Part shown: positions 13,189 through 21,664 of the stretch, piece after piece
How the letters are laid out: every line of letters starts with the position of its first letter
Numbering within the stretch: position 1 is the stretch's first letter
Source of the DNA: JBQCDV01 sp051960855
GTDB lineage: Bacteria > Actinomycetota > Actinomycetes > JAJZTN01
NCBI GenBank assembly: GCA_051960855.1
Contig: JBQCDV010000065.1
Location: 1 to 25,076 of the forward strand
Direction of reading: 5' to 3'
DNA: 25,076 bases
Translations under genes and position numbers: made by a program
Notes under the pieces: model-generated
Database searches by the model: none
What the model saw: the letters and a program-made list of their open reading frames with translations, nothing else
Told to the model about the DNA's origin: nothing

Positions 13189-16100
13189 ATGGCAGACCGC
13201 CGCCCCGTGTATCCCCGTGATGCCGCCAGCGACCCGACGACGGCTGCCCCTGTGGCGCCGAGCGTCCCCGCCTCCCCGGCGTTCCCCGAGATCGAGCGGC
13301 GCGTGCTGCAGCAGTGGGCCGAGGACGGCACCTTCGAGGCGTCCGTCGAGCGCAACCCCAAAGGCGACAACGGCTCCAACGAGTTCGTCTTCTATGACGG
13401 GCCGCCCTTCGCCAACGGCCTGCCCCACTACGGTCACCTCCTGACCGGCTACGTCAAGGACGTGGTGCCGCGCTACCAGACCATGCGCGGCAGGCATGTC
13501 GAGCGGCGCTTCGGCTGGGACTGCCACGGTCTGCCGGCCGAGGTGGAGGCCGAGAAGCAATTGGGCATCGGGCACAAGTCCGAGATCGAGGCGATGGGCG
13601 TTGCGGCCTTCAACGACGCCTGCCGCACCTCCGTCCTGCGCTACACCCAGGACTGGGAGGCCTATGTCGACCGGCAGGCCCGGTGGGTCGACTTCGACAA
13701 CGACTACAAGACCCTGGACCTGGACTACATGGAAAGCGTCCTGTGGGCCTTCAAGTCGTTGTGGGACAAGGGTTATGTCTACGAGGGCTTCCGCGTGCTC
13801 GCCTACTGCTGGCGTTGCGAGACACCGCTGTCGAACACCGAAACCCGGATGGACGACGTCTACCGGCAGCGCCAGGACCCCGCGCTGACCGTGCGCTTCC
13901 GGCTGGACTCGGGGGAGTACATCGTCGCCTGGACGACGACGCCGTGGACGCTGCCGAGCAACCTCGCAGTCGCCGTGGCGCCCGACGTCGAGTACTCGGT
14001 CGTCGAAAAGGACGGCGAGCGCTACATCCTCGCCTCTGCCCGCCTCGGGGCCTACGCGGGGCAGCTGGGCGAGGAGGCCGGCGGACGCGTCGTCGGTACC
14101 GTGCAGGGCAGTGAGCTGGTCGGCCGGCGCTACACCCCGCTCTACGACTTCCTGGCCGACACCGAGCGCTTCGGAACGCAGCAGGCCTTCCAGGTCCTCG
14201 CCGGGGACTTCGTCACGACCGAGGACGGCACGGGCGTCGTTCACATGGCCCCCGCCTACGGCGAGGACGACCAGAATGCGTGTGCCGCCGCTGGGATCCC
14301 CGTCGTGCTGACGGTCGACGAGCAGGCGCGCTTCACCTCGGTGGTGCCGGACTACGAGGGCCAGCACGTCTTCGAGGCCAACCGGTCGATCATCAGCGAC
14401 CTCAAGGCGCGCGGCGACGTCGTGCGCCACGACACCTACGAGCACAGCTACCCGCACTGCTGGCGCTGCGACAACCCGCTGATTTACAAGGCGGTCTCGA
14501 GCTGGTTCGTCGCCGTGACGAAGTTCAAGGACCGGATGGTCGAGCTCAACCAGCAGATCACGTGGGTGCCGGAGCACATCAAGGACGGCTCCTTCGGCAA
14601 GTGGATCGGCAACGCGCGCGACTGGTCGATCTCGCGCAACCGCTACTGGGGCTCGCCGATCCCGGTGTGGAAGAGCGACGACCCGGCCTACCCTCGGGTC
14701 GACGTCTACGGGTCACTGGACGAGATCGAGCGGGACTTCGGCGTGCGGCCGGATGACCTGCACCGTCCCTACGTGGACGACCTCGTGCGTCCCAACCCCG
14801 ACGACCCCACGGGTCGGTCGATGATGCGGCGTGTGCCGGAGGTCCTCGACTGCTGGTTCGAGTCGGGGTCGATGCCCTTCGCCCAGGTGCACTACCCCTT
14901 CGAGAACGCCGAGTGGTTCGAGCACCACTACCCGGGCGACTTCATCGTGGAGTACATCGGCCAGACCCGCGGCTGGTTCTACACCCTGCACGTCCTGGCG
15001 ACGGCGCTGTTCGACAAGCCGGCCTTCGACACCTGCGTCGTGCACGGCATCCTGCTGGGCTCCGACGGACGCAAGATGAGCAAGAGCCTGCGCAACTACC
15101 CCGACGTCAGCGAGGTCTTCGACCGCGACGGGTCGGACGCCATGCGCTGGTTCCTGATGTCCTCGCCCGTGCTGCGCGGCGGCGAGCTCGTCGTCACCGA
15201 GCAGGGCATCCGGGACGGCGTGCGGCAGGTCCTCATCCCGATGTGGAACGCCTGGTACTTCTTCAGCCTCTACGCCAACGCCGAGGGCTACCAGGCGCAG
15301 TGGCGCACGGACTCGGACAACGTGCTGGACCGCTACCTGCTCGCCAAGACGGCGCAGCTGGTGGACGACCTCACCGAGCAGATGGACCACTACGACGTCT
15401 CGGGCGCGTGCCAGACAGTCCGCGTCTACCTCGAGGCCCTGACCAACTGGTACATCCGGCGCTCCCGCGAGCGCTTCTGGGACGGTGACACCGAGGCGTT
15501 CGACACCCTGTACACAGCTCTCGTCACGCTGACGAGAAGTGCGGCGCCGCTGCTGCCTCTCACCACGGAGGAGATCTACCGCGGACTCACGGGCGAGCGC
15601 AGCGTGCATCTCACGTCGTGGCCGGAGGCGGGGTCGCTGCCCCACGACAGGGACCTGGTGGCCGCAATGGACGCGGTCCGGGACGTCTGCTCCACCGCCC
15701 TGTCGGTGCGCAAGGCCGAGGGCCTCCGGGTCCGGCTGCCGCTGTCGCGACTGACGGTCGCCTCGGGGACCGCTGCTGCTCTCGCGCCGTTCGCCGAGCT
15801 CGTCGCGGGCGAGGTGAATGTCAAGGACGTGCGGCTCACCAGCGAGGCCGAGTCGGGGCTCGAGGTGCAGCGGGTGCTGCGCGTCAACCCGCGTGCCCTC
15901 GGGCCGCGCCTGGGTAAGGACGTGCAGGCCGTCATCAAGGCCAGCAAGACGGGGGACTGGGAGGAGCGCGACGGGGTGGTGGTCGCCGCTGGCTTCGAGC
16001 TGCAGCCGGGGGAGTACGAGCTCGAGCAGAGCCTCGGCTCGGGAGCTGGCGACACCACGAGCGGCGCGAACGGCGCAGCGAGCGCCACGGCAGCGTTGCC

Positions 16101-16473
16101 GGGTGGCGGCTTCGTCGTCCTCGACACGGCCGTGACTCCGGAGCTCGCAGCCGAGGGGGTCGCCCGCGACGTGGTCCGCGCCGTCCAGCAGGCCCGCCGG
16201 GACGCGGGGCTGGCGATCACCGACCGGATCCGGCTGGGAGTCGACGGCGATGCCGAGGCGCTGTCCGCGGTGCAGGCCCACGAGGCCCTCGTCGCCGAGG
16301 AGACGCTCTCCCGCGAGGTCTGGTACGGGGCGCTGCCCAGCGAGCGCACGCTCGACGTCGAGGTGGGAGACGGCCTGCACGTGCGGGTGACCGTCGAGCA
16401 CGCCGGCAACGGCGCCCACCAGGAGGCGGAGCTCGCGGCCGCCGACGCAGCGGCTGCGGAGGTGGCGCCGTGA
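13189..16473 (+). CDS. ileS: isoleucyl-tRNA synthetase, type 2 (eukaryote-like)
   Basis: A 1094-residue class I synthetase charging tRNA-Ile. HIGH appears as HYGH at 80-83 within FYDGPPFANGLPHYGHLLTG, and KMSKS is at 629-633. The form of the first motif, the long body and the apparent lack of the C-terminal zinc-finger cysteines of the E. coli type place it in the eukaryote-like IleRS type 2 group, whose members are usually insensitive to mupirocin. A CP1 editing domain lies between the motifs (WTTTPWTLPSNLAVAV). A 30-residue Ala/Pro-rich N-terminus and an Ala-rich C-terminus look disordered. The ATG at 13189 follows AGAGG (13178-13182) by six bases, and this region is controlled by the T-box. 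The stop codon overlaps the folC start by four bases (GTGA), so the two are probably translationally coupled. Confidence 0.97.
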   Translation: MADRRPVYPRDAASDPTTAAPVAPSVPASPAFPEIERRVLQQWAEDGTFEASVERNPKGDNGSNEFVFYDGPPFANGLPHYGHLLTGYVKDVVPRYQTMRGRHVERRFGWDCHGLPAEVEAEKQLGIGHKSEIEAMGVAAFNDACRTSVLRYTQDWEAYVDRQARWVDFDNDYKTLDLDYMESVLWAFKSLWDKGYVYEGFRVLAYCWRCETPLSNTETRMDDVYRQRQDPALTVRFRLDSGEYIVAWTTTPWTLPSNLAVAVAPDVEYSVVEKDGERYILASARLGAYAGQLGEEAGGRVVGTVQGSELVGRRYTPLYDFLADTERFGTQQAFQVLAGDFVTTEDGTGVVHMAPAYGEDDQNACAAAGIPVVLTVDEQARFTSVVPDYEGQHVFEANRSIISDLKARGDVVRHDTYEHSYPHCWRCDNPLIYKAVSSWFVAVTKFKDRMVELNQQITWVPEHIKDGSFGKWIGNARDWSISRNRYWGSPIPVWKSDDPAYPRVDVYGSLDEIERDFGVRPDDLHRPYVDDLVRPNPDDPTGRSMMRRVPEVLDCWFESGSMPFAQVHYPFENAEWFEHHYPGDFIVEYIGQTRGWFYTLHVLATALFDKPAFDTCVVHGILLGSDGRKMSKSLRNYPDVSEVFDRDGSDAMRWFLMSSPVLRGGELVVTEQGIRDGVRQVLIPMWNAWYFFSLYANAEGYQAQWRTDSDNVLDRYLLAKTAQLVDDLTEQMDHYDVSGACQTVRVYLEALTNWYIRRSRERFWDGDTEAFDTLYTALVTLTRSAAPLLPLTTEEIYRGLTGERSVHLTSWPEAGSLPHDRDLVAAMDAVRDVCSTALSVRKAEGLRVRLPLSRLTVASGTAAALAPFAELVAGEVNVKDVRLTSEAESGLEVQRVLRVNPRALGPRLGKDVQAVIKASKTGDWEERDGVVVAAGFELQPGEYELEQSLGSGAGDTTSGANGAASATAALPGGGFVVLDTAVTPELAAEGVARDVVRAVQQARRDAGLAITDRIRLGVDGDAEALSAVQAHEALVAEETLSREVWYGALPSERTLDVEVGDGLHVRVTVEHAGNGAHQEAELAAADAAAAEVAP

Positions 16474-18092
16474 GCGACGGTCCCGTGGAGGAGCCGCGCC
16501 CGCGCGGTCCGCACGACGAGTCCTATGACCCGACCTACGAGGACGCCGGCGACCTCGACGAGGCGCAGCGAGACCTGCTCGCCGGCATGCTCGGTGAGCC
16601 CGACCGATTGGGCCTGGGCGACCTCGACGGCGGTGCGGAGCGTGACCCCGATGTCGACGACGACGACCTCGATGACGACCTCGATGGCGACGGTGAGGGC
16701 GGCGCGGTCGAGGGTGGGCGAGACGGCGACGGCGAGGACGACGGCTCCGGCGTTCAGGGGTCGGAGGAGGTCCGCGAGTTCGCGACCGTGCAGGAGCAGC
16801 TGCTGGCGCGCACTCCCGAGCACGACCTGACGCCGAGCCTGGAGCGGATCGCGCTGCTCGTCGACCTGCTCGGCAACCCGCAGCAGGCCTACCCCGTCAT
16901 CCACCTGACGGGAACCAACGGCAAGACGACGACGACGCGGCTGGTCGAGTCGCTGCTGCGGGAGTTCGGGCTGCGGACGGGCCGGTTCACCAGCCCGCAC
17001 CTGCACTCGGTGACCGAGCGCATCTCGATCGACGGGCAGCCCATCGCCATCCGCGACTTCGTCCGTACGTGGCACGACGTGCTGCCGCTGGTCGAGCTCG
17101 TCGACTCCCGCAGCGACGTCCCGATGAGCTACTTCGAGGTGCTCGTCGGGCTCGGGTACGCAGCGTTCGCCGACACCCCCGTCGACGTGGCGGTCGTCGA
17201 GGTCGGCATGGGCGGCACCTGGGACGCCACCAACGTCGCCGACGGCCGGGTCGCGGTGATCACCCCGATCGACATCGACCACACCCGCTTCCTCGGGTCA
17301 ACGGTCACCGAGATCGCGACGGAGAAGTCCGGGATCATCAAGCCCGGCGCGACGGCCGTCGTCGCGCAGCAGCCGCCGGAGGCGCTCGAAGTGCTGAGCG
17401 CCCGGGCACGCGAGGTCGGCGCGACGCTGCTGCTGGAGGGCGTCGACTTCGGCGTCGTCGAGCGCGAGGTCGCGGTCGGGGGGCAGCGGCTGCGCCTGCA
17501 GGGCATCGGCGGCGTCTACGACGACGTCTTCCTGCCCCTGCACGGTGAGCACCAGGCGCACAACGCCGCCGTGGCACTCGTCGCGGTGGAGGCCTTCCTC
17601 GGCGGCGGGGCGGGCCGCCTGGACCCGGACGTCGTGCGAGCCGCCTACGCAGCCGCCACCTCGCCGGGCCGGCTCGAGGTGGTCCGGCGCAGCCCGACCG
17701 TGATCGTCGACGCGGCGCACAACCCGGCAGGGGCGCGCGCCACTGCTGCCGCGCTGCAGACCGAGTTCGACTTCACCAGACTGGTGGGTGTGATCGCCGC
17801 GTTCGCCGACAAGGACGTCGAGGGCATCCTGACCGCCTTCGAGCCCGTGCTCGCCGAGGTCGTCGTCACCGCGGCCAGCTCACCGCGGGCGATGCCCGTC
17901 GACGAGCTCGCCGACATCGCCGAGGGAATCTTCGGGGTCGACCGCGTCACGGCGGTCCCGAAGCTCGGGGCGGCCATCGAGACCGCCATCGAGCTCGCCG
18001 ACGCCTCCGGGGAAGCCTCGGGGGCGGGGGTGGTCGTGACCGGCTCGATCGTCACGGTCGCGCAGGCCCGCTCCCTGCTCGGAAAGGACTGA
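16470..18092 (+). CDS. folC: bifunctional folylpolyglutamate/dihydrofolate synthase with acidic N-terminal extension
   Basis: A 540-residue ATP-dependent ligase of the Mur ligase superfamily that makes dihydrofolate and adds glutamates to reduced folates. Motifs: P-loop TGTNGKT at 147-153, TSPHLHSVTERI, VEVGMGGTWDATNV, ITPIDIDHTRFLG, and DAAHNPAG in the C-terminal Mur ligase domain. The first 100 residues before the catalytic core are unusual: about 52-96 is almost only Asp, Gly and Glu and includes a tandem DDLD duplication from a 12-base DNA repeat (ACGACCTCGATG twice, 16663-16686). Other actinobacterial FolC proteins have N-terminal extensions too, but I do not know that they are this acidic. 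The GTG start overlaps the ileS stop; a later start would remove the extension, but the overlap favours the long form. DUF4233 follows almost directly. Confidence 0.95.
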   Translation: MSDGPVEEPRPRGPHDESYDPTYEDAGDLDEAQRDLLAGMLGEPDRLGLGDLDGGAERDPDVDDDDLDDDLDGDGEGGAVEGGRDGDGEDDGSGVQGSEEVREFATVQEQLLARTPEHDLTPSLERIALLVDLLGNPQQAYPVIHLTGTNGKTTTTRLVESLLREFGLRTGRFTSPHLHSVTERISIDGQPIAIRDFVRTWHDVLPLVELVDSRSDVPMSYFEVLVGLGYAAFADTPVDVAVVEVGMGGTWDATNVADGRVAVITPIDIDHTRFLGSTVTEIATEKSGIIKPGATAVVAQQPPEALEVLSARAREVGATLLLEGVDFGVVEREVAVGGQRLRLQGIGGVYDDVFLPLHGEHQAHNAAVALVAVEAFLGGGAGRLDPDVVRAAYAAATSPGRLEVVRRSPTVIVDAAHNPAGARATAAALQTEFDFTRLVGVIAAFADKDVEGILTAFEPVLAEVVVTAASSPRAMPVDELADIAEGIFGVDRVTAVPKLGAAIETAIELADASGEASGAGVVVTGSIVTVAQARSLLGKD

Positions 18093-18093
18093 G

Positions 18094-18480
18094 GTGTCGC
18101 CTCGCCGGATCTTCGCCGCCACCACTCTGACGATGGAGGCGCTGGTCATCGGCTTCGCGATCCTCGTGGCCAAGGACCTCTCGTCGCTGTCCCGCGGTGC
18201 CGTGGTCGGCGGCGGCCTGGTCCTCGCCGTGCTGTGTCTCGCCCTCGCCGGCCTGCTGCGGCGTCCTGGCGCCTACGCGGCAGGCTGGGCGCTCCAGGTG
18301 GTCGTGGTGCTGTGCGGCTTCGTCGTGCCCCTGATGTTCGTGATGGGCGCGATCTTCCTCGGCCTGTGGTGGGCCTCGATGCACTACGGGCTCCAGGCCG
18401 AGCGGATCCGCCGAGAGAACGAGGCGGCCTATGCGGTGGAGCTCGCGCGTCGCGAGGGGGCCGACCAGCCCGAGCGCTGA
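18094..18480 (+). CDS. DUF4233 small membrane protein
   Basis: A 128-residue membrane protein of the DUF4233 family, found immediately after folC in many actinobacteria; its function is unknown. About four hydrophobic segments are visible (roughly 10-26, 35-55, 60-78 and 80-96), the last containing GAIFLGLWWASMHYG, followed by a charged cytoplasmic tail. The GTG start at 18094 is one base after the folC stop codon, with AAAGGA (18083-18088) inside the end of folC as its ribosome binding site. It is therefore tightly coupled to folC. It converges with ndk, 28 bases away. Confidence 0.88.
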   Translation: MSPRRIFAATTLTMEALVIGFAILVAKDLSSLSRGAVVGGGLVLAVLCLALAGLLRRPGAYAAGWALQVVVVLCGFVVPLMFVMGAIFLGLWWASMHYGLQAERIRRENEAAYAVELARREGADQPER

Positions 18481-18492
18481 CCCAGCAGCGCC

Positions 18493-18518
18493 GCTCGGCA
18501 GGAGGAGCTCAGCCGAGC
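18493..18518. terminator. possible bidirectional terminator between DUF4233 gene and ndk
   Basis: GCTCGGC (18493-18499) and GCCGAGC (18512-18518) form a seven-base-pair stem with a 12-base loop. It lies between convergent genes and overlaps the ndk stop codon. No T tract is present. Confidence 0.45.
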
Positions 18519-18931
18519 TCGGGAAACCACAGGGCGATCTCGCGCGCCGCTGAGTCGGGGGAGTCCGAGGCGTGCACGAGGTTCTCACGGTTGGACAGCG
18601 AGAAGTCGCCGCGGATGGTGCCCGCGGCGGCCGCGCGGCCGTCGGTCGCCCCGTTGAGGGCGCGAACGACGTCGATCGCCTCGTCGCCCTCGAGGATCAG
18701 CGCCACGAGCGGTCCGCTGGTGAAGAAGTCGCGCAGCGGAGGGTAGAAGGCCTTGTCCACGTGCTCGGCGTAGTGCCGGTCGGCCATCTCGCCGTCGACG
18801 CTGCGCAGCTGCATCGCGACCAGGGTGAGCCCCTTGCGCTCGAACCGGCCGAGCACCTCGCCGACCAGGCCGCGTCGCACGGCGTCGGGCTTGATCAGGA
18901 CAAGGGTCCGCTGCGGGGTGGGGGTGGTCAC
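18509..18931 (-). CDS. ndk: nucleoside diphosphate kinase
   Basis: A 140-residue cytosolic enzyme that balances nucleoside triphosphate pools by ping-pong phosphate transfer through a phosphohistidine. The active-site His120 lies in the family signature NLVHASDSPDSAAREI, and the N-terminal motif LVLIKPDAVRRGLVGEV is at about 10-26. Length is normal for the family. It is the only minus-strand gene between folC and the mre cluster, the same arrangement as in Streptomyces. The GTG start at 18931 has no ribosome binding site but lies seven bases from a -10 box, so the mRNA is probably leaderless. Confidence 0.97.
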   Translation of the reverse strand: MTTPTPQRTLVLIKPDAVRRGLVGEVLGRFERKGLTLVAMQLRSVDGEMADRHYAEHVDKAFYPPLRDFFTSGPLVALILEGDEAIDVVRALNGATDGRAAAAGTIRGDFSLSNRENLVHASDSPDSAAREIALWFPELG

Positions 18932-18937
18932 GGCGGA

Positions 18938-18943
18938 ACTCTA
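18938..18943 (-). promoter_or_regulatory. putative -10 box of ndk, leaderless arrangement
   Basis: On the minus strand TAGAGT fits TANNNT and is followed by TCCGCC and then the GTG start codon. Transcription would begin at the start codon itself. No ribosome binding site is visible. Confidence 0.55.
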
Positions 18944-19072
18944 GCCGGGGCCCCCGGGGCGCAAGACGCGGGCGAAATGTGGCGCAGGCAATGCGGCAAA
19001 CGGGGCACATCCGGTCACGCGACGCGCGACCATGGTTGCTGTCGGTGGCGGCAGCTGCGCGGTGTGCGCCGT

Positions 19073-19078
19073 TAGGCT
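19073..19078 (+). promoter_or_regulatory. putative -10 box of the mre operon
   Basis: TAGGCT fits TANNNT and would start transcription near 19085, giving a leader of about 68 bases that contains a small hairpin (GGCTC 19085-19089 with GAGCC 19095-19099). No clear -35 is seen. TTGACT at 19117-19122 is a good -35 on its own but has no well-spaced -10. Confidence 0.45.
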
Positions 19079-19152
19079 TGCCCTGGCTCCCGGTGAGCCC
19101 ACCTTCGCGCCCGCGCTTGACTCCGCTCCTACCTGCTAAGGCCCCGCTCTTC

Positions 19153-20178
<1,026 letters not shown>

Positions 20179-20190
20179 CCTCCGTGCTCG

Positions 20191-20214
20191 CGTTCGCACC
20201 GTGAGGCGCGAACG
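20191..20214 (+). repeat. inverted repeat enclosing the mreC start codon
   Basis: CGTTCGC (20191-20197) and GCGAACG (20208-20214) are perfect seven-base arms. The ten bases between them (ACCGTGAGGC) contain the GTG start of mreC at 20201. In the mRNA this could put the start codon in a hairpin loop. No ribosome binding site is visible upstream. Confidence 0.6.
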
Positions 20215-21082
20215 GCGCAGGTCACGGCTGGTGCTCGTGCTCCTGCTGCTCACCGCCCTCACCCTGCTCACCCTCGACTACCAGCGCACCGGCCAGGCGC
20301 CGTTGGACGGTCTGCGCGGGGCAGCGTCGGCTGTCTTCGGTCCGATCGAGCGTGCAGCGGGTGCCGTCGTGCACCCGCTGCGCGACCTCGTGGGATCGCT
20401 GTCGAACCTCGGGGGAGCGCAGGACCGCATCAAGCAGCTGCAGTCGCAGGTCGACAAGCTGACCCTGCAGCAGCGCACGAGCGACCTCGACCGCACCCGA
20501 CTGCAGGAGATGGACGACCTCTTCCACCTCGCCGGGCTCGGCGGCTACCGCGTCGTGCCCGCCCGGGTCGTCGGTGTCAGCGCGCACCAGGACTTCTCGT
20601 GGTCGGTGACCATCGACGCGGGCAGCCGCGACGGCCTGACGACGGACATGACGGTCATCAGCGGCGCGGGGCTGGTCGGTCGCACGACGCAGGTCGGCCC
20701 CTGGACGTCGACGGTCGTCATGGCGGCCGACCCCGACAGCAACGTCGGCGTGCGTGTCGAGGGCTCGATGGACCTCGGCTACGTCACCGGCGGCGGTGAC
20801 GGGCCACTCCAGCTGACTCTGCTCGGCGGCCAGTCGCGACTGCAGCGCGGCTCGCGGCTGGTGACGCAGGGGTCGATCAACAACCGTCCCTACGTCCCCG
20901 GCGTCCCGGTCGGCGAGGTCATCGACGTCCGCTCGACTCCCGGCTCGCAGACCAAGACGGCGACCGTCCGTCCCTACGTCGACTTCTCCAGCGTCGACGT
21001 CGTCGGGGTCGTCGTCGCACCCCCGCGGACCAACCCGCGGGACTCGGTGCTGCCGCCGCGGCCCACCACGGCCACGCCATGA
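20201..21082 (+). CDS. mreC: MreC, rod-shape scaffold protein
   Basis: A 293-residue bitopic membrane protein whose extracytoplasmic part connects MreB and MreD with PBP2 and RodA. It starts with an Arg-rich cytoplasmic stretch (MRRERRRSR), a single membrane helix at about 9-25, a coiled coil at about 66-96 (AQDRIKQLQSQVDKLTLQQ), and the two-lobed beta domain to about 275 with the family motifs ARVVG and QGSINNRPYVPGVPVGEV. A Pro-rich tail follows. GTG at 20201 is the only reasonable in-frame start before the membrane helix; it lies 22 bases after mreB, lacks a clear ribosome binding site, and sits in an inverted repeat, so translation may depend on mreB. The stop codon overlaps mreD by four bases. 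Confidence 0.93.
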   Translation: MRRERRRSRLVLVLLLLTALTLLTLDYQRTGQAPLDGLRGAASAVFGPIERAAGAVVHPLRDLVGSLSNLGGAQDRIKQLQSQVDKLTLQQRTSDLDRTRLQEMDDLFHLAGLGGYRVVPARVVGVSAHQDFSWSVTIDAGSRDGLTTDMTVISGAGLVGRTTQVGPWTSTVVMAADPDSNVGVRVEGSMDLGYVTGGGDGPLQLTLLGGQSRLQRGSRLVTQGSINNRPYVPGVPVGEVIDVRSTPGSQTKTATVRPYVDFSSVDVVGVVVAPPRTNPRDSVLPPRPTTATP

Positions 21083-21597
21083 CCGGGCGCGGCTGGCGCG
21101 TGGCTTACAGCGTCGCCGTCGTCTCCGTCGCGCTGGTCCTGCAGCTGACGGTGGTCTCGCGGCTCCCGCTTCCCGGAGCGACGCCCGACCTCGTGCTGGT
21201 CGCAGTCGTGTCGCTGGCGCTGTCACGCGGCGAGCTGCACGGCTGCGTCACCGGCTTCTGCGCCGGCCTCGCACTGGACCTGGCGCCTCCGGCCGACCAC
21301 GCGGTCGGGCGGTGGGCGCTCGTGCTGTGCGCCCTCGGCTACCTCGCAGGACGGCTACGGCGAGAAGCCGAGCAGTCGGCGTTCGTGCCGCTTGTCGTGG
21401 TTGCTGTGGCGGCCGCGCTCGGCACGATCACGTTCGCCGTCCTGGGGGCGGTCGTCGACAGCTCGCACATCAGCTGGTCACTGCTGGCCTCTGTGCTGCC
21501 CAGCGCGGTCATCTACGATGTCGTCATTGCGCCATTTGTGGTCCTGGTCGTCATGGGACTCGCGACGCGCATCGGCGACGACCCCACTCGATGGTGA
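21079..21597 (+). CDS. mreD: MreD, integral membrane shape protein
   Basis: A 172-residue hydrophobic protein with about five membrane segments (roughly 7-27, 35-50, 56-72, 100-126 and 135-162). It has the MreD-type sequence PDLVLVAVVSLALSRGELHGCVTGFCAGLALDL, where a charged Asp lies within the second to third segment region. MreD is an assembly partner of MreC in the elongation complex. The ATG overlaps the mreC stop codon as ATGA, indicating translational coupling. The PBP2 gene starts 67 bases later. The sequence is poorly conserved in this family, so the call rests on topology, motif and position together. Confidence 0.9.
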   Translation: MTGRGWRVAYSVAVVSVALVLQLTVVSRLPLPGATPDLVLVAVVSLALSRGELHGCVTGFCAGLALDLAPPADHAVGRWALVLCALGYLAGRLRREAEQSAFVPLVVVAVAAALGTITFAVLGAVVDSSHISWSLLASVLPSAVIYDVVIAPFVVLVVMGLATRIGDDPTRW

Positions 21598-21664
21598 GTG
21601 CCCTCCTGCGGCAGCCGCCGCTTCCGCCCGCACCCCCCGCCCTCGATCGCCCGGGAGCCGCCTC

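Noticed and set aside
19117..19142. TTGACT as the main mre operon promoter
   Set aside because: The -35 is good, but the only nearby -10-like sequence (TAAGGC) is 14 bases away and lacks the final T. TAGGCT at 19073 is preferred.
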